Counted from the stretch's first letter, positions 26,878-36,137 are shown. The stretch: DNA of 46,203 nucleotides from Cephalothrix simula (GCA_035591015.1 JAXIUW010055562.1:1-46203); one strand, 5' to 3'. Program-made: numbers and translations. The notes: generated from the sequence alone by a model not told the origin.

Positions 26878-29382
26878 TTAGTCATTAGTTAGCGACTTAA
26901 TTGGCTTATGAGTAAGCACCGGTCGGCAGGCCAGCAAGCCCGTGGCTATAATTCCGGCGATGGCAATCAGCATTGCCAAAAATAGCTCTACAAAATTAAT
27001 CTGCACCGGTAATTGAAATATCTGTTCGCCCAAAATCCAGCTGTAAATAATAGCCAAAACAATGGCTATGCTGCTGGCAATGACCCCAATAACCAAATAT
27101 TCAGTGCCTATTTTTTTATATATGTCTGAGTTCGTAGCCCCGAGCAATCTAAATATGGCTGTTTCATGCTGACGAGCATACTGGCTGACCACCGCACTAG
27201 CACACAGAATTATCACGCCCACTACTATAAGAATAAAGGCCATAAAGCGAATTGCATTACCAATGCGTGACACTATTTGATCAATCACGCTAACTACCTC
27301 ACGCACATCAATCATGGTTACGTTGGGCATTTGCTGAATAATCGCATTGCGCATAGCCTCTCTGTCTTCATCAGCACGGCTACGCACCGCAGAAGCAAAG
27401 GTTTGCGGGGCTTTATCTAGCAAATCAGGCGTAAAAATAAAGGTGAAATTGGCCTGCGGCAGCACCCAGTTAACATTGCGAATACTAGTAACCTCTACCG
27501 GCAGCAACACTCCCTGCACATCAAACTCAATTACATCACCTAGTTTAATATCTGTGTTTCTAGTGATCCAGTCAGCCACAGATACTCCTCTGCCCTCGAT
27601 TCCAAAGTGAAACTCTCCGCCAACTATCTCTTCACCTTCCATCAAACTATCACGATAACTAACTGCATACTCACGGACTAAAACTCGGCGATTGCTCTCA
27701 TCCTCTAATTTTATCTCTGATACAGGTTGGTTATTAATGCGTAACATCCGTGCCCTTACTATTGGCTGTGTTAGCATCTCTTCTGCGCTGTGAGCAGTAA
27801 CAATCTCTTTGAATTTTTCGGACTGTTGCGGTTGAATATCAATAAAGAAAGCATCGGGTTGAGGCCCTTCCGTTTGCGTACTTACCTGACGCAACAATAT
27901 AGATTGCGTGGCCTGTGTCGCCAATATAAAGGTTACTCCAATCCCCAACGTCGCAATAGCAACCAAGGCATGGCGATTACTACTCTTCAAGCCAACCAAA
28001 GCATGGCGAATAGCAAAGTTTTGACTGCTAGATAACTTTTGTAGCAATCTAATAAACAAACTGCCCAAGAGCATAAAGGCTCCAATAGCCACTATTATGC
28101 CCAACCACGAATAATAGAAAAAATTACCGGCCCCTAACTCCCAAAAAAACAACGCCCCGCTGCCCGCAACAAACAACACTGCTAGCGCAAAACTTTTTTT
28201 GCGGCTTGATGTAGGCACATCTATTTGCCGAAAGGCCTCTAGGGGTTTTATTTGACGTATTGTTACCAAAAAAGGTGCCATCGTCGCCCAAGTTGTTAAT
28301 ATTCCTAAGCTCAGCCCTTCAACTATAAGCATTAGATTGTCTCGCCAATTAAACGACACTACAAAAAAATCACGCAAAACATAAGCCAGCACCGAATGCA
28401 CCATAACTCCTATGGCAATGCCAATTAAAGAGCCGACTATTGCTATCGCAGTGCTTTGTAAGGCATAAATCAAAGCCAGCTTGCGCCCTGTAATACCAAG
28501 ACATTTCATCACAGCTATGCTTTGGCGTTTTTGTTGCGTATGAGCATGGATAGAGCCAAAAACTCCCAGCACACCCAAGCATAAAATACCCAGACCTATA
28601 ACACGCAAATACCTCGTTAGCCCTGCCATAAATGACCTTATGCGTGGTTGCGCCTCATCATAACGGGTTACTCTGATGTCTTCTCCATCAAAAGTAGTCT
28701 CAAGATCTTCAACTGTAGCCGCTAGATCGCTGCCTCTAGGCAACTTGATAAATAACTCGTAGCGAATACGACTCAGCGGAGTTATTAAACCGCTGGCCAA
28801 GGCCGTATCTAATGAAACAATTACCGGTGGACCGATGGCCAACAAAGATGTTGGTCGTGAATCTTCCGCCAATAATAAACCGCTTAAGGTTAGCTGCTGA
28901 CTACCAAAACTTAGCTCATCGCCAACCTCTAAATCTAGGCGGCTAAATAAATCTTGATTGGCAACTATTGACGCCCGGCTTTGCACTTCCGACCAAGATG
29001 TGCTCGGTTCTACACGCACTGCTCCATACATAGGATAGCTACCGTCTACGGCACGCACATCTACCAAAGCCGAGCGACCATTTTTTGTAGCCGATATATT
29101 AGTTAAAAACCTTGCTCCATAGCCTATTTCTACGCCCTGTTCACGAAGATTGCTCCAATAATCAGCATTATCTTCGTAAAAATTATTCCAGCCTGAAACC
29201 CGTACATCGGCTGAAAGTATGGTTCGTGCTTGTTGGCCAACGCTAGCATCTACATCTCTACGAAAACTCTTTACGCCAATGTATCCGGCTACGCCTAGGC
29301 TAATACTCAATACCAAAAGCAATAATCTTTTCCACGAGCCACGTAGATCACGCCAAACCATCTTTAATGCAAACATTGCCAT
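26878..29382 (-). CDS. FtsX-like ABC transporter permease (YbbP type)
   Basis: An 834-residue inner-membrane protein. A transmembrane helix near residues 18-37 is followed by a large periplasmic domain (to about 240), a first FtsX-like bundle (about 250-380), a central pair of helices (about 400-450), a second periplasmic domain (about 490-690) and a final FtsX bundle (about 700-834). The repeated motif VMKCLGITGRKLALIYALQ and IFRLLGATNSDIYKKIGTEY is the FtsX coupling helix occurring twice. This matches YbbP-type permeases thought to work with a YbbA ATPase on lipids or cell-envelope substrates. No YbbA-like gene is adjacent. Confidence 0.85.
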   Translation of the reverse strand: MAMFALKMVWRDLRGSWKRLLLLVLSISLGVAGYIGVKSFRRDVDASVGQQARTILSADVRVSGWNNFYEDNADYWSNLREQGVEIGYGARFLTNISATKNGRSALVDVRAVDGSYPMYGAVRVEPSTSWSEVQSRASIVANQDLFSRLDLEVGDELSFGSQQLTLSGLLLAEDSRPTSLLAIGPPVIVSLDTALASGLITPLSRIRYELFIKLPRGSDLAATVEDLETTFDGEDIRVTRYDEAQPRIRSFMAGLTRYLRVIGLGILCLGVLGVFGSIHAHTQQKRQSIAVMKCLGITGRKLALIYALQSTAIAIVGSLIGIAIGVMVHSVLAYVLRDFFVVSFNWRDNLMLIVEGLSLGILTTWATMAPFLVTIRQIKPLEAFRQIDVPTSSRKKSFALAVLFVAGSGALFFWELGAGNFFYYSWLGIIVAIGAFMLLGSLFIRLLQKLSSSQNFAIRHALVGLKSSNRHALVAIATLGIGVTFILATQATQSILLRQVSTQTEGPQPDAFFIDIQPQQSEKFKEIVTAHSAEEMLTQPIVRARMLRINNQPVSEIKLEDESNRRVLVREYAVSYRDSLMEGEEIVGGEFHFGIEGRGVSVADWITRNTDIKLGDVIEFDVQGVLLPVEVTSIRNVNWVLPQANFTFIFTPDLLDKAPQTFASAVRSRADEDREAMRNAIIQQMPNVTMIDVREVVSVIDQIVSRIGNAIRFMAFILIVVGVIILCASAVVSQYARQHETAIFRLLGATNSDIYKKIGTEYLVIGVIASSIAIVLAIIYSWILGEQIFQLPVQINFVELFLAMLIAIAGIIATGLLACRPVLTHKPIKSLTND

Positions 29383-30153
29383 CTCCTTACGTTCTTAGCA
29401 CTTACATTCTAAACAATATTTTCGGGAATTAGACAATCTACATGCAAAAAGTAGCGATTGTTTCGGAGATGGAGCGGCAAAAGCGGAACGGGGGATGGAG
29501 CGGCAGAGGAAATCCCCGAAGGGGATTTCAGGGTGAAGCGCAGCTTCACCGCGTGGGACTGCGTCCCACGCCTCTGCCGCTCCTACCGTCCTCGTTAGCT
29601 TCCCTTCTCTATAATATCCTGCCTTGCTTACTGCTCCTACCGCCTCCCGCTGGGCTAATCTCTCTATCAATTATTTTTGTACCCTGCCAGCATTCTGGAA
29701 CACTAATTTTGTACTATTCGGTGCTGTGCTGCCACAATCACTCCGTATTTCATTTTTGTTATGACTCCGTTGCGTAGTTTCTCTGCTCAATTTCTCATCT
29801 GCGCTAGCCTTTACCGAGCATATATTGCGTATTTGAATCTAGTCTATGCTTAGATCATGGCGCACTTATTTTTCATCAATTTTTGCTTATGCTGAGCTTA
29901 TTAAGTCAATGATAGGTGATTAATCTAACAATAGATTAGCATTTTGTGATTTTTGTTCAGCGTTATGTTGTTAAATTCCTAGCACCTAATCTACTGTTAT
30001 GACGCATTAATTTATAATGAATAAAGAATAATTAAAATTTATTGTTGACTTGTTGGCAAAGCAAATGATAGACTGCTAACAAATGGTTGATGAACACGTA
30101 TATTAGTTTAGGCAACCATGTATTATGAGATAACCTTCTAACGGAGAAATACT
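29383..30153. other. Long intergenic region before hsp20
   Basis: About 770 bp without a convincing gene. The left part holds the hairpin cloverleaf at 29497-29583, preceded by a direct repeat of GATGGAGCGGCA (29468-29479 and 29495-29506). Next comes a pyrimidine-rich stretch (about 29580-29670). The right part is AT-rich and should contain the hsp20 promoter; TTGACT around 30044 is a possible -35 box, but no good -10 box at proper spacing is seen. Open frames across the hairpins are artefacts of the palindromes. Confidence 0.6.
29497..29583. repeat. Cloverleaf of three hairpins within a 13-bp stem
   Basis: The outer stem GGAGCGGCAGAGG (29497-29509) / CCTCTGCCGCTCC (29571-29583) is perfect. 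Inside it lie three perfect hairpins in a row: GAAATCCCC / GGGGATTTC (29509-29517, 29521-29529) with loop GAA; GGTGAAGC / GCTTCACC (29532-29539, 29543-29550) with loop GCA; GCGTGGGAC / GTCCCACGC (29551-29559, 29563-29571) with loop TGC, which reads GCA on the other strand. The first and last hairpins share one base each with the outer stem. Every loop is a GNA triloop closed by C-G on one strand, a type known for very stable DNA mini-hairpins. There is no T-tract, so a terminator is unlikely. Confidence 0.9.
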
Positions 30154-30606
30154 ATGAGTGGAATAATTAGAAAAACAGTAAGTAGCCCAGATATGTTTTT
30201 TGGTAGCTTTGATAATTTGTTTGATAGCTTTACCAAGGCTTCTCGTAAATATGAGGTCGGGTTTAATCCTCGGGTTGAGATAGTTGACAATAAAGATCAA
30301 ATCGTAATTAAGGCCGAAGTTCCCGGCCTTAGCAGAGATGATATGTCAATTGACTTTGATGGAGACATGCTCATCCTCAAAGGTGAGAAGCGCCGTGAGC
30401 ATGAACAAAAAGATGAAAACAGCTATATCAGCGAAATAAGCTATGGTAGTTTTCAGCGGAGCTTCAATCTGCCTAAAAATATTGACATGGCTAAGATCAA
30501 TGCCAACTACACCGATGGCGTATTGCAAATTATTTTGCCACGCAAAGAAGACGCCAAACCGGTAAGAATCAGCATTGGTTCAACCGTAGAATCGCAAGAA
30601 AACTAA
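30154..30606 (+). CDS. Small heat-shock protein (Hsp20/alpha-crystallin)
   Basis: ATP-independent holdase chaperone of 150 residues that binds unfolding proteins as oligomers. The alpha-crystallin domain spans about residues 42-140: NPRVEIVDNKDQIVIKAEVPG at its start, LKGEKRREHE in the middle, and the family-typical YGSFQRSFNLP followed by ANYTDGVLQIILPR. A C-terminal VRISI gives the IxI motif used for oligomer contacts. A strong Shine-Dalgarno sequence (GGAG, 7 nt before the ATG) fixes the start. It is a single-gene unit ending in a clear terminator. No CIRCE operator is visible upstream. Confidence 0.95.
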   Translation: MSGIIRKTVSSPDMFFGSFDNLFDSFTKASRKYEVGFNPRVEIVDNKDQIVIKAEVPGLSRDDMSIDFDGDMLILKGEKRREHEQKDENSYISEISYGSFQRSFNLPKNIDMAKINANYTDGVLQIILPRKEDAKPVRISIGSTVESQEN

Positions 30607-30615
30607 TCTCTTGCC

Positions 30616-30658
30616 AGACTGTGCTTAGTCTTTATTGACTAGGCACAGTCTTTGTTTT
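30616..30658 (+). terminator. Rho-independent terminator of hsp20
   Basis: AGACTGTGCTTAGTC (30616-30630) pairs with GACTAGGCACAGTCT (30637-30651), 15 bp with one G-T wobble, around the loop TTTATT, followed by the T-rich tail TTGTTTT. It lies ten bases after the hsp20 stop codon. Confidence 0.92.
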
Positions 30659-30708
30659 GTCCGCACCTGAAAACACTCATTAAAGGGGTTTAGTTTTATG
30701 CCGATATA

Positions 30709-30723
30709 GTACTTGATAAGTAC
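30709..30723. promoter_or_regulatory. Dyad just before a lipoprotein start
   Basis: GTACTT (30709-30714) and AAGTAC (30718-30723) flank GAT, 14 bp before the ATG at 30738. It could be an operator or a small mRNA hairpin near the ribosome-binding site. The arms are short, so chance is possible. Confidence 0.3.
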
Positions 30724-30737
30724 CTACGCAAAAGGCC

Positions 30738-31181
30738 ATGCCTCGTCAATCATCATTATTTAATTCGCGCACAGCATTAGCGGGGCTGTTTATTGCCATA
30801 TCAATATCTGGCTGTAGCAGTTATCCACTTGATGCAAACTATTCGCTAGGATTTAACGGCTACATGGAGCTTCAAAGTGAGATTAACTTTGGAGACCGCC
30901 AGCGTGAATGGGGCTTAATCTACTTCCACAGCTGGCGACAATACCTTAATGAGCAATACTTAAAGCTGTCTCACAATTATTTTATTGCTGCCGTTAAGCA
31001 CTATTTTGAGATTCAAAAAGCCCTTGGCCATAGCTACCCAGACTTCTACAGCGTTGATATAAAACGCCGTGAAGCCTGTCAGCTTTTATATACGGTGCGC
31101 CGCATGGGCGAAAAATATCGTGCCAATCTACCCAGCGGCTCGGTTGAGGGTTGCCTACGACCCGTGGTTAGCCTTTATTAA
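30738..31181 (+). CDS. Putative lipoprotein of unknown function
   Basis: Encodes 147 residues. The N-terminus is basic, then hydrophobic (LAGLFIAISISGC) with a lipobox ISGC placing the lipidated cysteine at residue 26. The mature part is helical, with many Tyr, and has three further Cys and several His. I recognise no family. An AAAAGG lies close before the ATG. The last 14 bp overlap the end of the convergent cysS gene, so the two 3' ends share sequence and no terminator separates them. Confidence 0.75.
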   Translation: MPRQSSLFNSRTALAGLFIAISISGCSSYPLDANYSLGFNGYMELQSEINFGDRQREWGLIYFHSWRQYLNEQYLKLSHNYFIAAVKHYFEIQKALGHSYPDFYSVDIKRREACQLLYTVRRMGEKYRANLPSGSVEGCLRPVVSLY

Positions 31182-32574
31182 TGCTTTCTAAGCGATAACT
31201 GGGCTGGCCACTTACATCAACATCATTAACACTAAAGCCCTTAGCCTCTATTAGCTGGCGTAGCTCATCGGCTCGCTGATAGTTCTTACTTAAGCGATAG
31301 GCTAATCTCTGCTGGGCAAGTTCTTCAACTTCTTTAGGAATCACCACGTTTTTATTTTCTAAGCGCAGCCCCAGCAGCCTGTCAGCCAAATTAAGTAATC
31401 GGGCTTTGTCTAGGGGCTTAACATCGTTAGAGCGCAGATTAGTCCATAGCACGGCTAGGGCACGAGGTGTGTTAAGGTCATCTAATAATTCATCCATAAA
31501 TAGGCCATACAATCCATGACTGGGGGCAAGTTCTTCGGTGCATTCTGGTAGCTGTCGTAGCAGACTCAGTAAGTTCTGGCGAGCATTACGAGCTTTTTTG
31601 ACGCCATCTAAAGAATAATTAATAAAAGCTCTGTAATGAGCATTAAGCACAAAGTAACGAAAGTCTAACGGGTCAATGCCTTCTTCAATCAAATGTTTGA
31701 GCAAAATTGAATTGCCTTCAGATTTACCCATGCGCCCATTTTCGGCGCTTAGCACTAAATGCTCGCCGTGTAACCAATAGCGCACAAAGGGCTGTCCGGT
31801 AGCAGCTTCAGATTGGGCAATTTCATTAGTATGATGCACATGAATATGATCAGTGCCTCCAGTATGAATATCAAAACTTGCACCCAAGTACTTCATAGCC
31901 ATGGCCGAGCATTCAATATGCCAGCCGGGAAAGCCCTTGCCCCATGGACTATCCCACTCCATCTGTCGCTTTACGCTGGCTTCAGAAAACTTCCACAGCG
32001 CAAAGTCTGTTACATTTAGCTTGCCACTATGAGCAACTCTAATCCCCATCTTTTGCCCTTCAGGATTAAGTCCGGCCAGCTTGCCATAATCATCAAGTTT
32101 GCTGGTATCAAAATAAATGCCGTCATCAAGACGATAGGTTAAACCTTTGGCCTCTAGTTTGTTGATGCAATCAATCTGCTCGGTTATGTGCTCGGTAGCC
32201 TTGGGCATATAGTCTGGTTTTTGGATGCCAAGCTGATTGATGTCACTCAAAAAGGCTTTTGTATAGTATTCAGCTAGCTCCCATGCCGATTTTTTATTTT
32301 CTAAGGCGGCCTGCTCAATTTTGTCTAAGCCTTCATCAGCATCAGAGGTAAGGTGGCCAACATCGGTAATATTCATAACATGCACAACATTAAAACCAAT
32401 TTCTCTAAGTACACTCTTGAGAATGTCCGGAAAAACATAGCTGCGCAGATTACCAATATGAGGATAATTGTATACGGTTGGCCCACAACTATATAAGCGC
32501 ACTTGCTGCGGCTTGATTGACTGGAATTCTTCTTTTTTGCGACCTAAGGTGTTAAAAAGTTTTAGCGTGTCCAT
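31168..32574 (-). CDS. cysS: Cysteinyl-tRNA synthetase
   Basis: Charges tRNA-Cys in the cytosol. The class I signature HIGH appears as YPHIGN (after SCGPTVYN, whose Cys is a zinc ligand, near residue 29); GWHIECSAMAMKYLG supplies zinc ligands and GGTDHIHVHHTNEIAQSEA the remaining one; and the KMSKS loop is present as RMGKSEGN near residue 270. The 468 residues and C-terminal RADELRQLIEAKGF match the family. The start at 32574 gives the expected MDTLKLFNTLGRKKE opening. Its 3' end overlaps the convergent lipoprotein gene by 14 bp. Confidence 0.97.
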   Translation of the reverse strand: MDTLKLFNTLGRKKEEFQSIKPQQVRLYSCGPTVYNYPHIGNLRSYVFPDILKSVLREIGFNVVHVMNITDVGHLTSDADEGLDKIEQAALENKKSAWELAEYYTKAFLSDINQLGIQKPDYMPKATEHITEQIDCINKLEAKGLTYRLDDGIYFDTSKLDDYGKLAGLNPEGQKMGIRVAHSGKLNVTDFALWKFSEASVKRQMEWDSPWGKGFPGWHIECSAMAMKYLGASFDIHTGGTDHIHVHHTNEIAQSEAATGQPFVRYWLHGEHLVLSAENGRMGKSEGNSILLKHLIEEGIDPLDFRYFVLNAHYRAFINYSLDGVKKARNARQNLLSLLRQLPECTEELAPSHGLYGLFMDELLDDLNTPRALAVLWTNLRSNDVKPLDKARLLNLADRLLGLRLENKNVVIPKEVEELAQQRLAYRLSKNYQRADELRQLIEAKGFSVNDVDVSGQPSYRLESINKG

Positions 32575-32703
32575 AACTTATTGTGTTGTCGTCTCTACCT
32601 ATTAGATTTCTGTCTACTCATCTGCCTGTCTACCTCTATCTATCTACACTATATCTATTATGACTATATATATTGTGCGATTGTGTTGGTTACGCATCAT
32701 GCT

Positions 32704-32751
32704 GAGTTAGAGAGTTAGGGAGTTAAAGAGTTATAAAGTTAAAGAATTAGA
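32704..32751. repeat. Degenerate octamer tandem repeat, six units
   Basis: Six consecutive 8-mers (gagttaga, gagttagg, gagttaaa, gagttata, aagttaaa, gaattaga) lie in the 207-bp gap between cysS and the amidase gene. Just before them, about 32600-32690, is a stretch made of short TCTAC/TCTAT-like units. Both appear to be slippage-derived non-coding repeats. Confidence 0.8.
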
Positions 32752-32781
32752 GTGATTATTCTGGTAACCGTATGCAATCTA

Positions 32782-34578
32782 TCAAGAATCTTTACTAATT
32801 TTGCTTAGTGGCTGGCTTTGTGCCGACTTTTGTTTAGTTTTTCTATTGTAATAGTACATCACTTCGGCAATGCTGTGCGCTATTTTTTGGCGGATATTTG
32901 AGTTCATGACTATTTTTAAGTCTTGTTGATTGTTAAGGTTGGCAATTTCTACCAAAACACTGCGATAGGCCTTGCTATAACGCAGCACCGCCGGCAGAGT
33001 TCGCTCACCATTGCGATAATAATATGGTCGCACTGGTTTACGATGCGTATTGGTTAGTCCAGTTTTCTTCATGCTCTCAATAATTAACTTAGCCAAGTCT
33101 TGACTGGCTGCGCTGGACGATCTTAAAAATGAATGGGGCAAAAACAACGTTGCCTTGGCGTATTCTTGGCGGCGCAGATAAACATTTTTATGCGGATTAA
33201 ACTCAAGCAAACGCAGGCGATGGTCTGGATAGTACACCATAGAACCACGCAGGGTATGCGCCAAAGCATCACCATGAATGCTAATCATTATTATATTTTC
33301 TTGCGGCACTCCTGATTTAACCAAATCTGCCACCAAGGCATTAATCAAATAAACCCGCATGTTAACCCCTATTTCATTGCTATCAATAATATAAGGGGGG
33401 TGAACTTTAACAAACTCACGACCAAAACTACGAGCAGTAATATTTTTTACCGGACTTTTCTGCAAAGGGTCGCCAATGGTCATATAGCTAGAAATACCGT
33501 TTTGCTTCAATAACTTCTCTAGCCGAAGAGCAATATCGTAGACTACCTCATGTTCATAAATCTCAGCCTTGCCTTGCTTATAGACTGCACCGGGATCTAT
33601 GCCTCCATGCCCGGGATCAATAATAACGTGCAAACCCTTAGCCGAAATTTGAGGGTTATCAGGCGCAATCTGCTGGGGCTGAGGTGCGGGCTTCACAGAA
33701 ATATAGCTGCTTTCTAGCCATAGCGCCGGAAAAAGAATATCTTGCCCCGCCTGCACTCGCTTGGCACTTTTGATCTTATTAATTGCTAAAACTTCGTTGG
33801 CCATGCGGCGCAGCTCAACGGCTCGTTCACGATCAGTGAAGCGTAATAAAATTGAATACAAGGTCTCACCGCTCTTAACCTTGTACTTTGCGTAGCTTTG
33901 ACCACTTTGGGCGTTGGTCAATATTTGTAGTTGAGGGTTGGTTGATGCTGGATGAAAGCCCAAACCTTCGGGAATCATGCTTAGTGGAATGTAGATTGCT
34001 GAGCCTAGTAGCAAGCGTTCTGGATTTTTTATCTTGTTGAAGTTAGCTAAATTTTGATAATTGCTTTTGGTTCCCGTGTAGGCTTCTGTAATTTGAATTA
34101 GAGTCTCTAGGGGATGCACTATGTGATGCGCTAGACCTTTTTCAGTTAATTCGTCATCGGGGTACATACTGCGCAATACCTGCCCCTGTATGTGAGGTTG
34201 CAGCGACTTAAGCGGAAAGCGCACCTTTTTACCCTTCATGATTGGGCGATTATTGTTGTAGTTTATAATGCTTTGATATTGCTCTGGATTTTTCATGACA
34301 CGCCGAGCAATTTTGATATAGCCTTCATCCGGAAGCGGCTCAATGGCCACCGCAATATGACCATTAATCCAAAACCCTTCTTGAGCTTGAAGGCTCAGGG
34401 GAATCATTAGCAGCAGCAGCCCGGCTAAAATTGCGCAGCAACGCTTCAAGAGCTTTGACTGTGCCTCTATAGAGGGCGTAGCTATAGGCAGACTAACGCC
34501 CACCAAGGGAGTAACCCTTAATAATCTGGCTATGGTTATGCTGTCAAACAAGCCGAATCCTAAGCAGTACAAGCACAT
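32782..34578 (-). CDS. LysM N-acetylmuramoyl-L-alanine amidase
   Basis: Exported cell-wall hydrolase that removes peptide stems from glycan strands. Two LysM-like peptidoglycan-binding modules are visible (about residues 150-200 and 232-288; the second begins YKVKSGETLYSIL), followed by an Amidase_3 zinc domain from about 320: VIIDPGHGGIDPGA, EHEVVYDIALRLEKLL, MISIHGDA and VEIANLNNQQD provide the metal and catalytic residues. The frame opens at 34578, but the real signal peptide (KRCCAILAGLLLLMIPLSLQAQ) begins near residue 45; a TTG at 34449 would give a normal signal and 555 residues, and may be the true start. A serine/lysine-rich tail ends the protein. Confidence 0.9.
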   Translation of the reverse strand: MCLYCLGFGLFDSITIARLLRVTPLVGVSLPIATPSIEAQSKLLKRCCAILAGLLLLMIPLSLQAQEGFWINGHIAVAIEPLPDEGYIKIARRVMKNPEQYQSIINYNNNRPIMKGKKVRFPLKSLQPHIQGQVLRSMYPDDELTEKGLAHHIVHPLETLIQITEAYTGTKSNYQNLANFNKIKNPERLLLGSAIYIPLSMIPEGLGFHPASTNPQLQILTNAQSGQSYAKYKVKSGETLYSILLRFTDRERAVELRRMANEVLAINKIKSAKRVQAGQDILFPALWLESSYISVKPAPQPQQIAPDNPQISAKGLHVIIDPGHGGIDPGAVYKQGKAEIYEHEVVYDIALRLEKLLKQNGISSYMTIGDPLQKSPVKNITARSFGREFVKVHPPYIIDSNEIGVNMRVYLINALVADLVKSGVPQENIIMISIHGDALAHTLRGSMVYYPDHRLRLLEFNPHKNVYLRRQEYAKATLFLPHSFLRSSSAASQDLAKLIIESMKKTGLTNTHRKPVRPYYYRNGERTLPAVLRYSKAYRSVLVEIANLNNQQDLKIVMNSNIRQKIAHSIAEVMYYYNRKTKQKSAQSQPLSKISKDS

Positions 34579-35450
34579 AAGTTGGGGAAGCTAACACCGT
34601 TATTTTTAGGTGTTTTTGCCACGCAGGGCAAAAGATTTAGACAAATTAAAACTTAGTCTAATTGAAGTAACTAACATTAATACTGATTTCATATCAATTA
34701 CCCATGCAACGCAAGGCAGCCGAGGCAACTATACCCTTGCGCATTCAGGTTACATTCAAAATGAACTCGGTGCAAATGGGGTTCTATGTTTGGCCTCTAC
34801 CTGTCTATAGTCCTGTTCAGATAAAGAAATTATCTTTGACCTTCAACACAGATACACCACCATAATAGCTTTGCGTGTGCTTAATCAAAGCTCCAAACCT
34901 TCAAAGATTACATCTGACCCACTATCGCATCTTAATACGCCAGCTTTTAACCGTAATCTGCAAGTATATTAATATTATAGCTGCAATGCCTGCCTCATAA
35001 TACACTTTAAGCCTAGAGCTTATGCTATTGACCTTATACTAATTAAATCTAAGATAACTTTAACTTCGCCTCTACCAAGCCTCCCGACATGCGCCATGCT
35101 AGATTGAATTCTTTGCTTGAGCAAACAAGGCAGCATCTAGCCAAGGGCGGCGTCTGTATTTATATACAATACATACAAACATACAATGAATACAATCAAG
35201 TCAGATCATGCCATGGCGACTTTGCTTGGTTATCAGCAGGCCTTACAAACTTAGACTTTCAACAGCGATAATCTGTACTATATGGATTATCTATAGGTTA
35301 TCTAAAGGCTATTTACAGGTTATTTATGAGCTAACTTTGGCTAAAAAACTTTAGTAGTTTTAGGTGATTAGGTATTAAACATTAGATATTAACCCCTAGA
35401 GGCTACACACTAGACAACTGACACTGCACACTTAGAACTATCTTAACTCA
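34579..35450. other. 870-bp gap with no supported gene
   Basis: Two open frames of 60-66 codons (34610-34810 and 35089-35271) have no ribosome-binding site, recognisable motif or coding character, so I do not call them. The sequence is AT-rich. Near its right end is a degenerate tandem repeat (35284-35328). The promoter of rsmE must lie here, but I cannot point to clear boxes. Confidence 0.5.
35284..35328. repeat. Degenerate 11-12-bp tandem repeat, four units
   Basis: Units ggattatctata, ggttatctaaa, ggctatttaca and ggttatttatg follow each other without gaps. They share the pattern ggNtatNta. The array is non-coding, about 120 bp before rsmE. Confidence 0.6.
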
Positions 35451-36137
35451 ATGCCTTTTTTTCGTATTAATGAAGAGCTAGAAGCACAGCGCATAACCAC
35501 TCTGCGTGGCGGTGATGTGCGCCACATCATCGGTTCACGGCGCATCAAGGTTGGCCAGAGCATTATTGTGCAAACTCCGGCTGGAATAAGGCATCAGGCG
35601 CAAATAACTGCTGTATCTCACAATAGTTTGCAGATTGAGCCCCAAAGCATCGTTATGCCTCCGGCATTACCTGCAGTGCGAGTGCGACTGCTGATGGCTT
35701 CAATCAAAGAGATTAAGCCCGTCATCACCAAAGCCGTTGAAATTGGTGTAGAAAGCATTGGCATTTTTGAAGCTCACTTTTCAGTAGCCCGCCGCATTGA
35801 ACAAAGTAAGTTGCAGCGCATTGCCTGGGAGGCCTGCAAGCAGTGCGGTCGTCATACTCCACCCCCTTTAACCAAGTTCGCTAGTTTAGATGAAGCTCTT
35901 AGTGCAGAAGAAGACTTAGAATCGGCTTGGATGCTAGACCCCAGCGGAGAGCCACTGCTTAAAAAAAGCCCTCCGACAAAGCAAAATGTGATTATTATCG
36001 GCCCCGAGGGAGGCTTTGAGCAGCAAGAGTTAGAACAGGCTGCAAGGCTTGGCATAACTCGGATAAGCCTTGGTGAACAGCTGCTAAGAGCTGATACTGC
36101 GGCCATCGTGGCCTGCTCTTTGGTCTTGTGGGGTTAA
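35451..36137 (+). CDS. rsmE: 16S rRNA m3U1498 methyltransferase
   Basis: SPOUT-fold methyltransferase that modifies U1498 of 16S rRNA with S-adenosylmethionine. The knotted C-terminal half has VIIIGPEGGFEQQELEQA and the SAM-loop motif SLGEQLLRADTAAIVA. Mid-protein KAVEIGVESIGIFEAHFSVA and the EACKQCGRHTPP segment are also typical, as is the N-terminal PUA-like part with HIIGSRRIKVGQSIIV. At 228 residues it is slightly shorter than the E. coli enzyme. It is transcribed alone. Confidence 0.95.
   Translation: MPFFRINEELEAQRITTLRGGDVRHIIGSRRIKVGQSIIVQTPAGIRHQAQITAVSHNSLQIEPQSIVMPPALPAVRVRLLMASIKEIKPVITKAVEIGVESIGIFEAHFSVARRIEQSKLQRIAWEACKQCGRHTPPPLTKFASLDEALSAEEDLESAWMLDPSGEPLLKKSPPTKQNVIIIGPEGGFEQQELEQAARLGITRISLGEQLLRADTAAIVACSLVLWG

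Noticed and set aside
29395-29777. Overlapping frames of 91 and 111 codons on opposite strands
   Set aside because: Both are produced by the palindromic cloverleaf and have no ribosome-binding site or family.
34610-35271. Two frames of 60-66 codons in the gap before rsmE
   Set aside because: No ribosome-binding site, no motif, AT-rich non-coding character.
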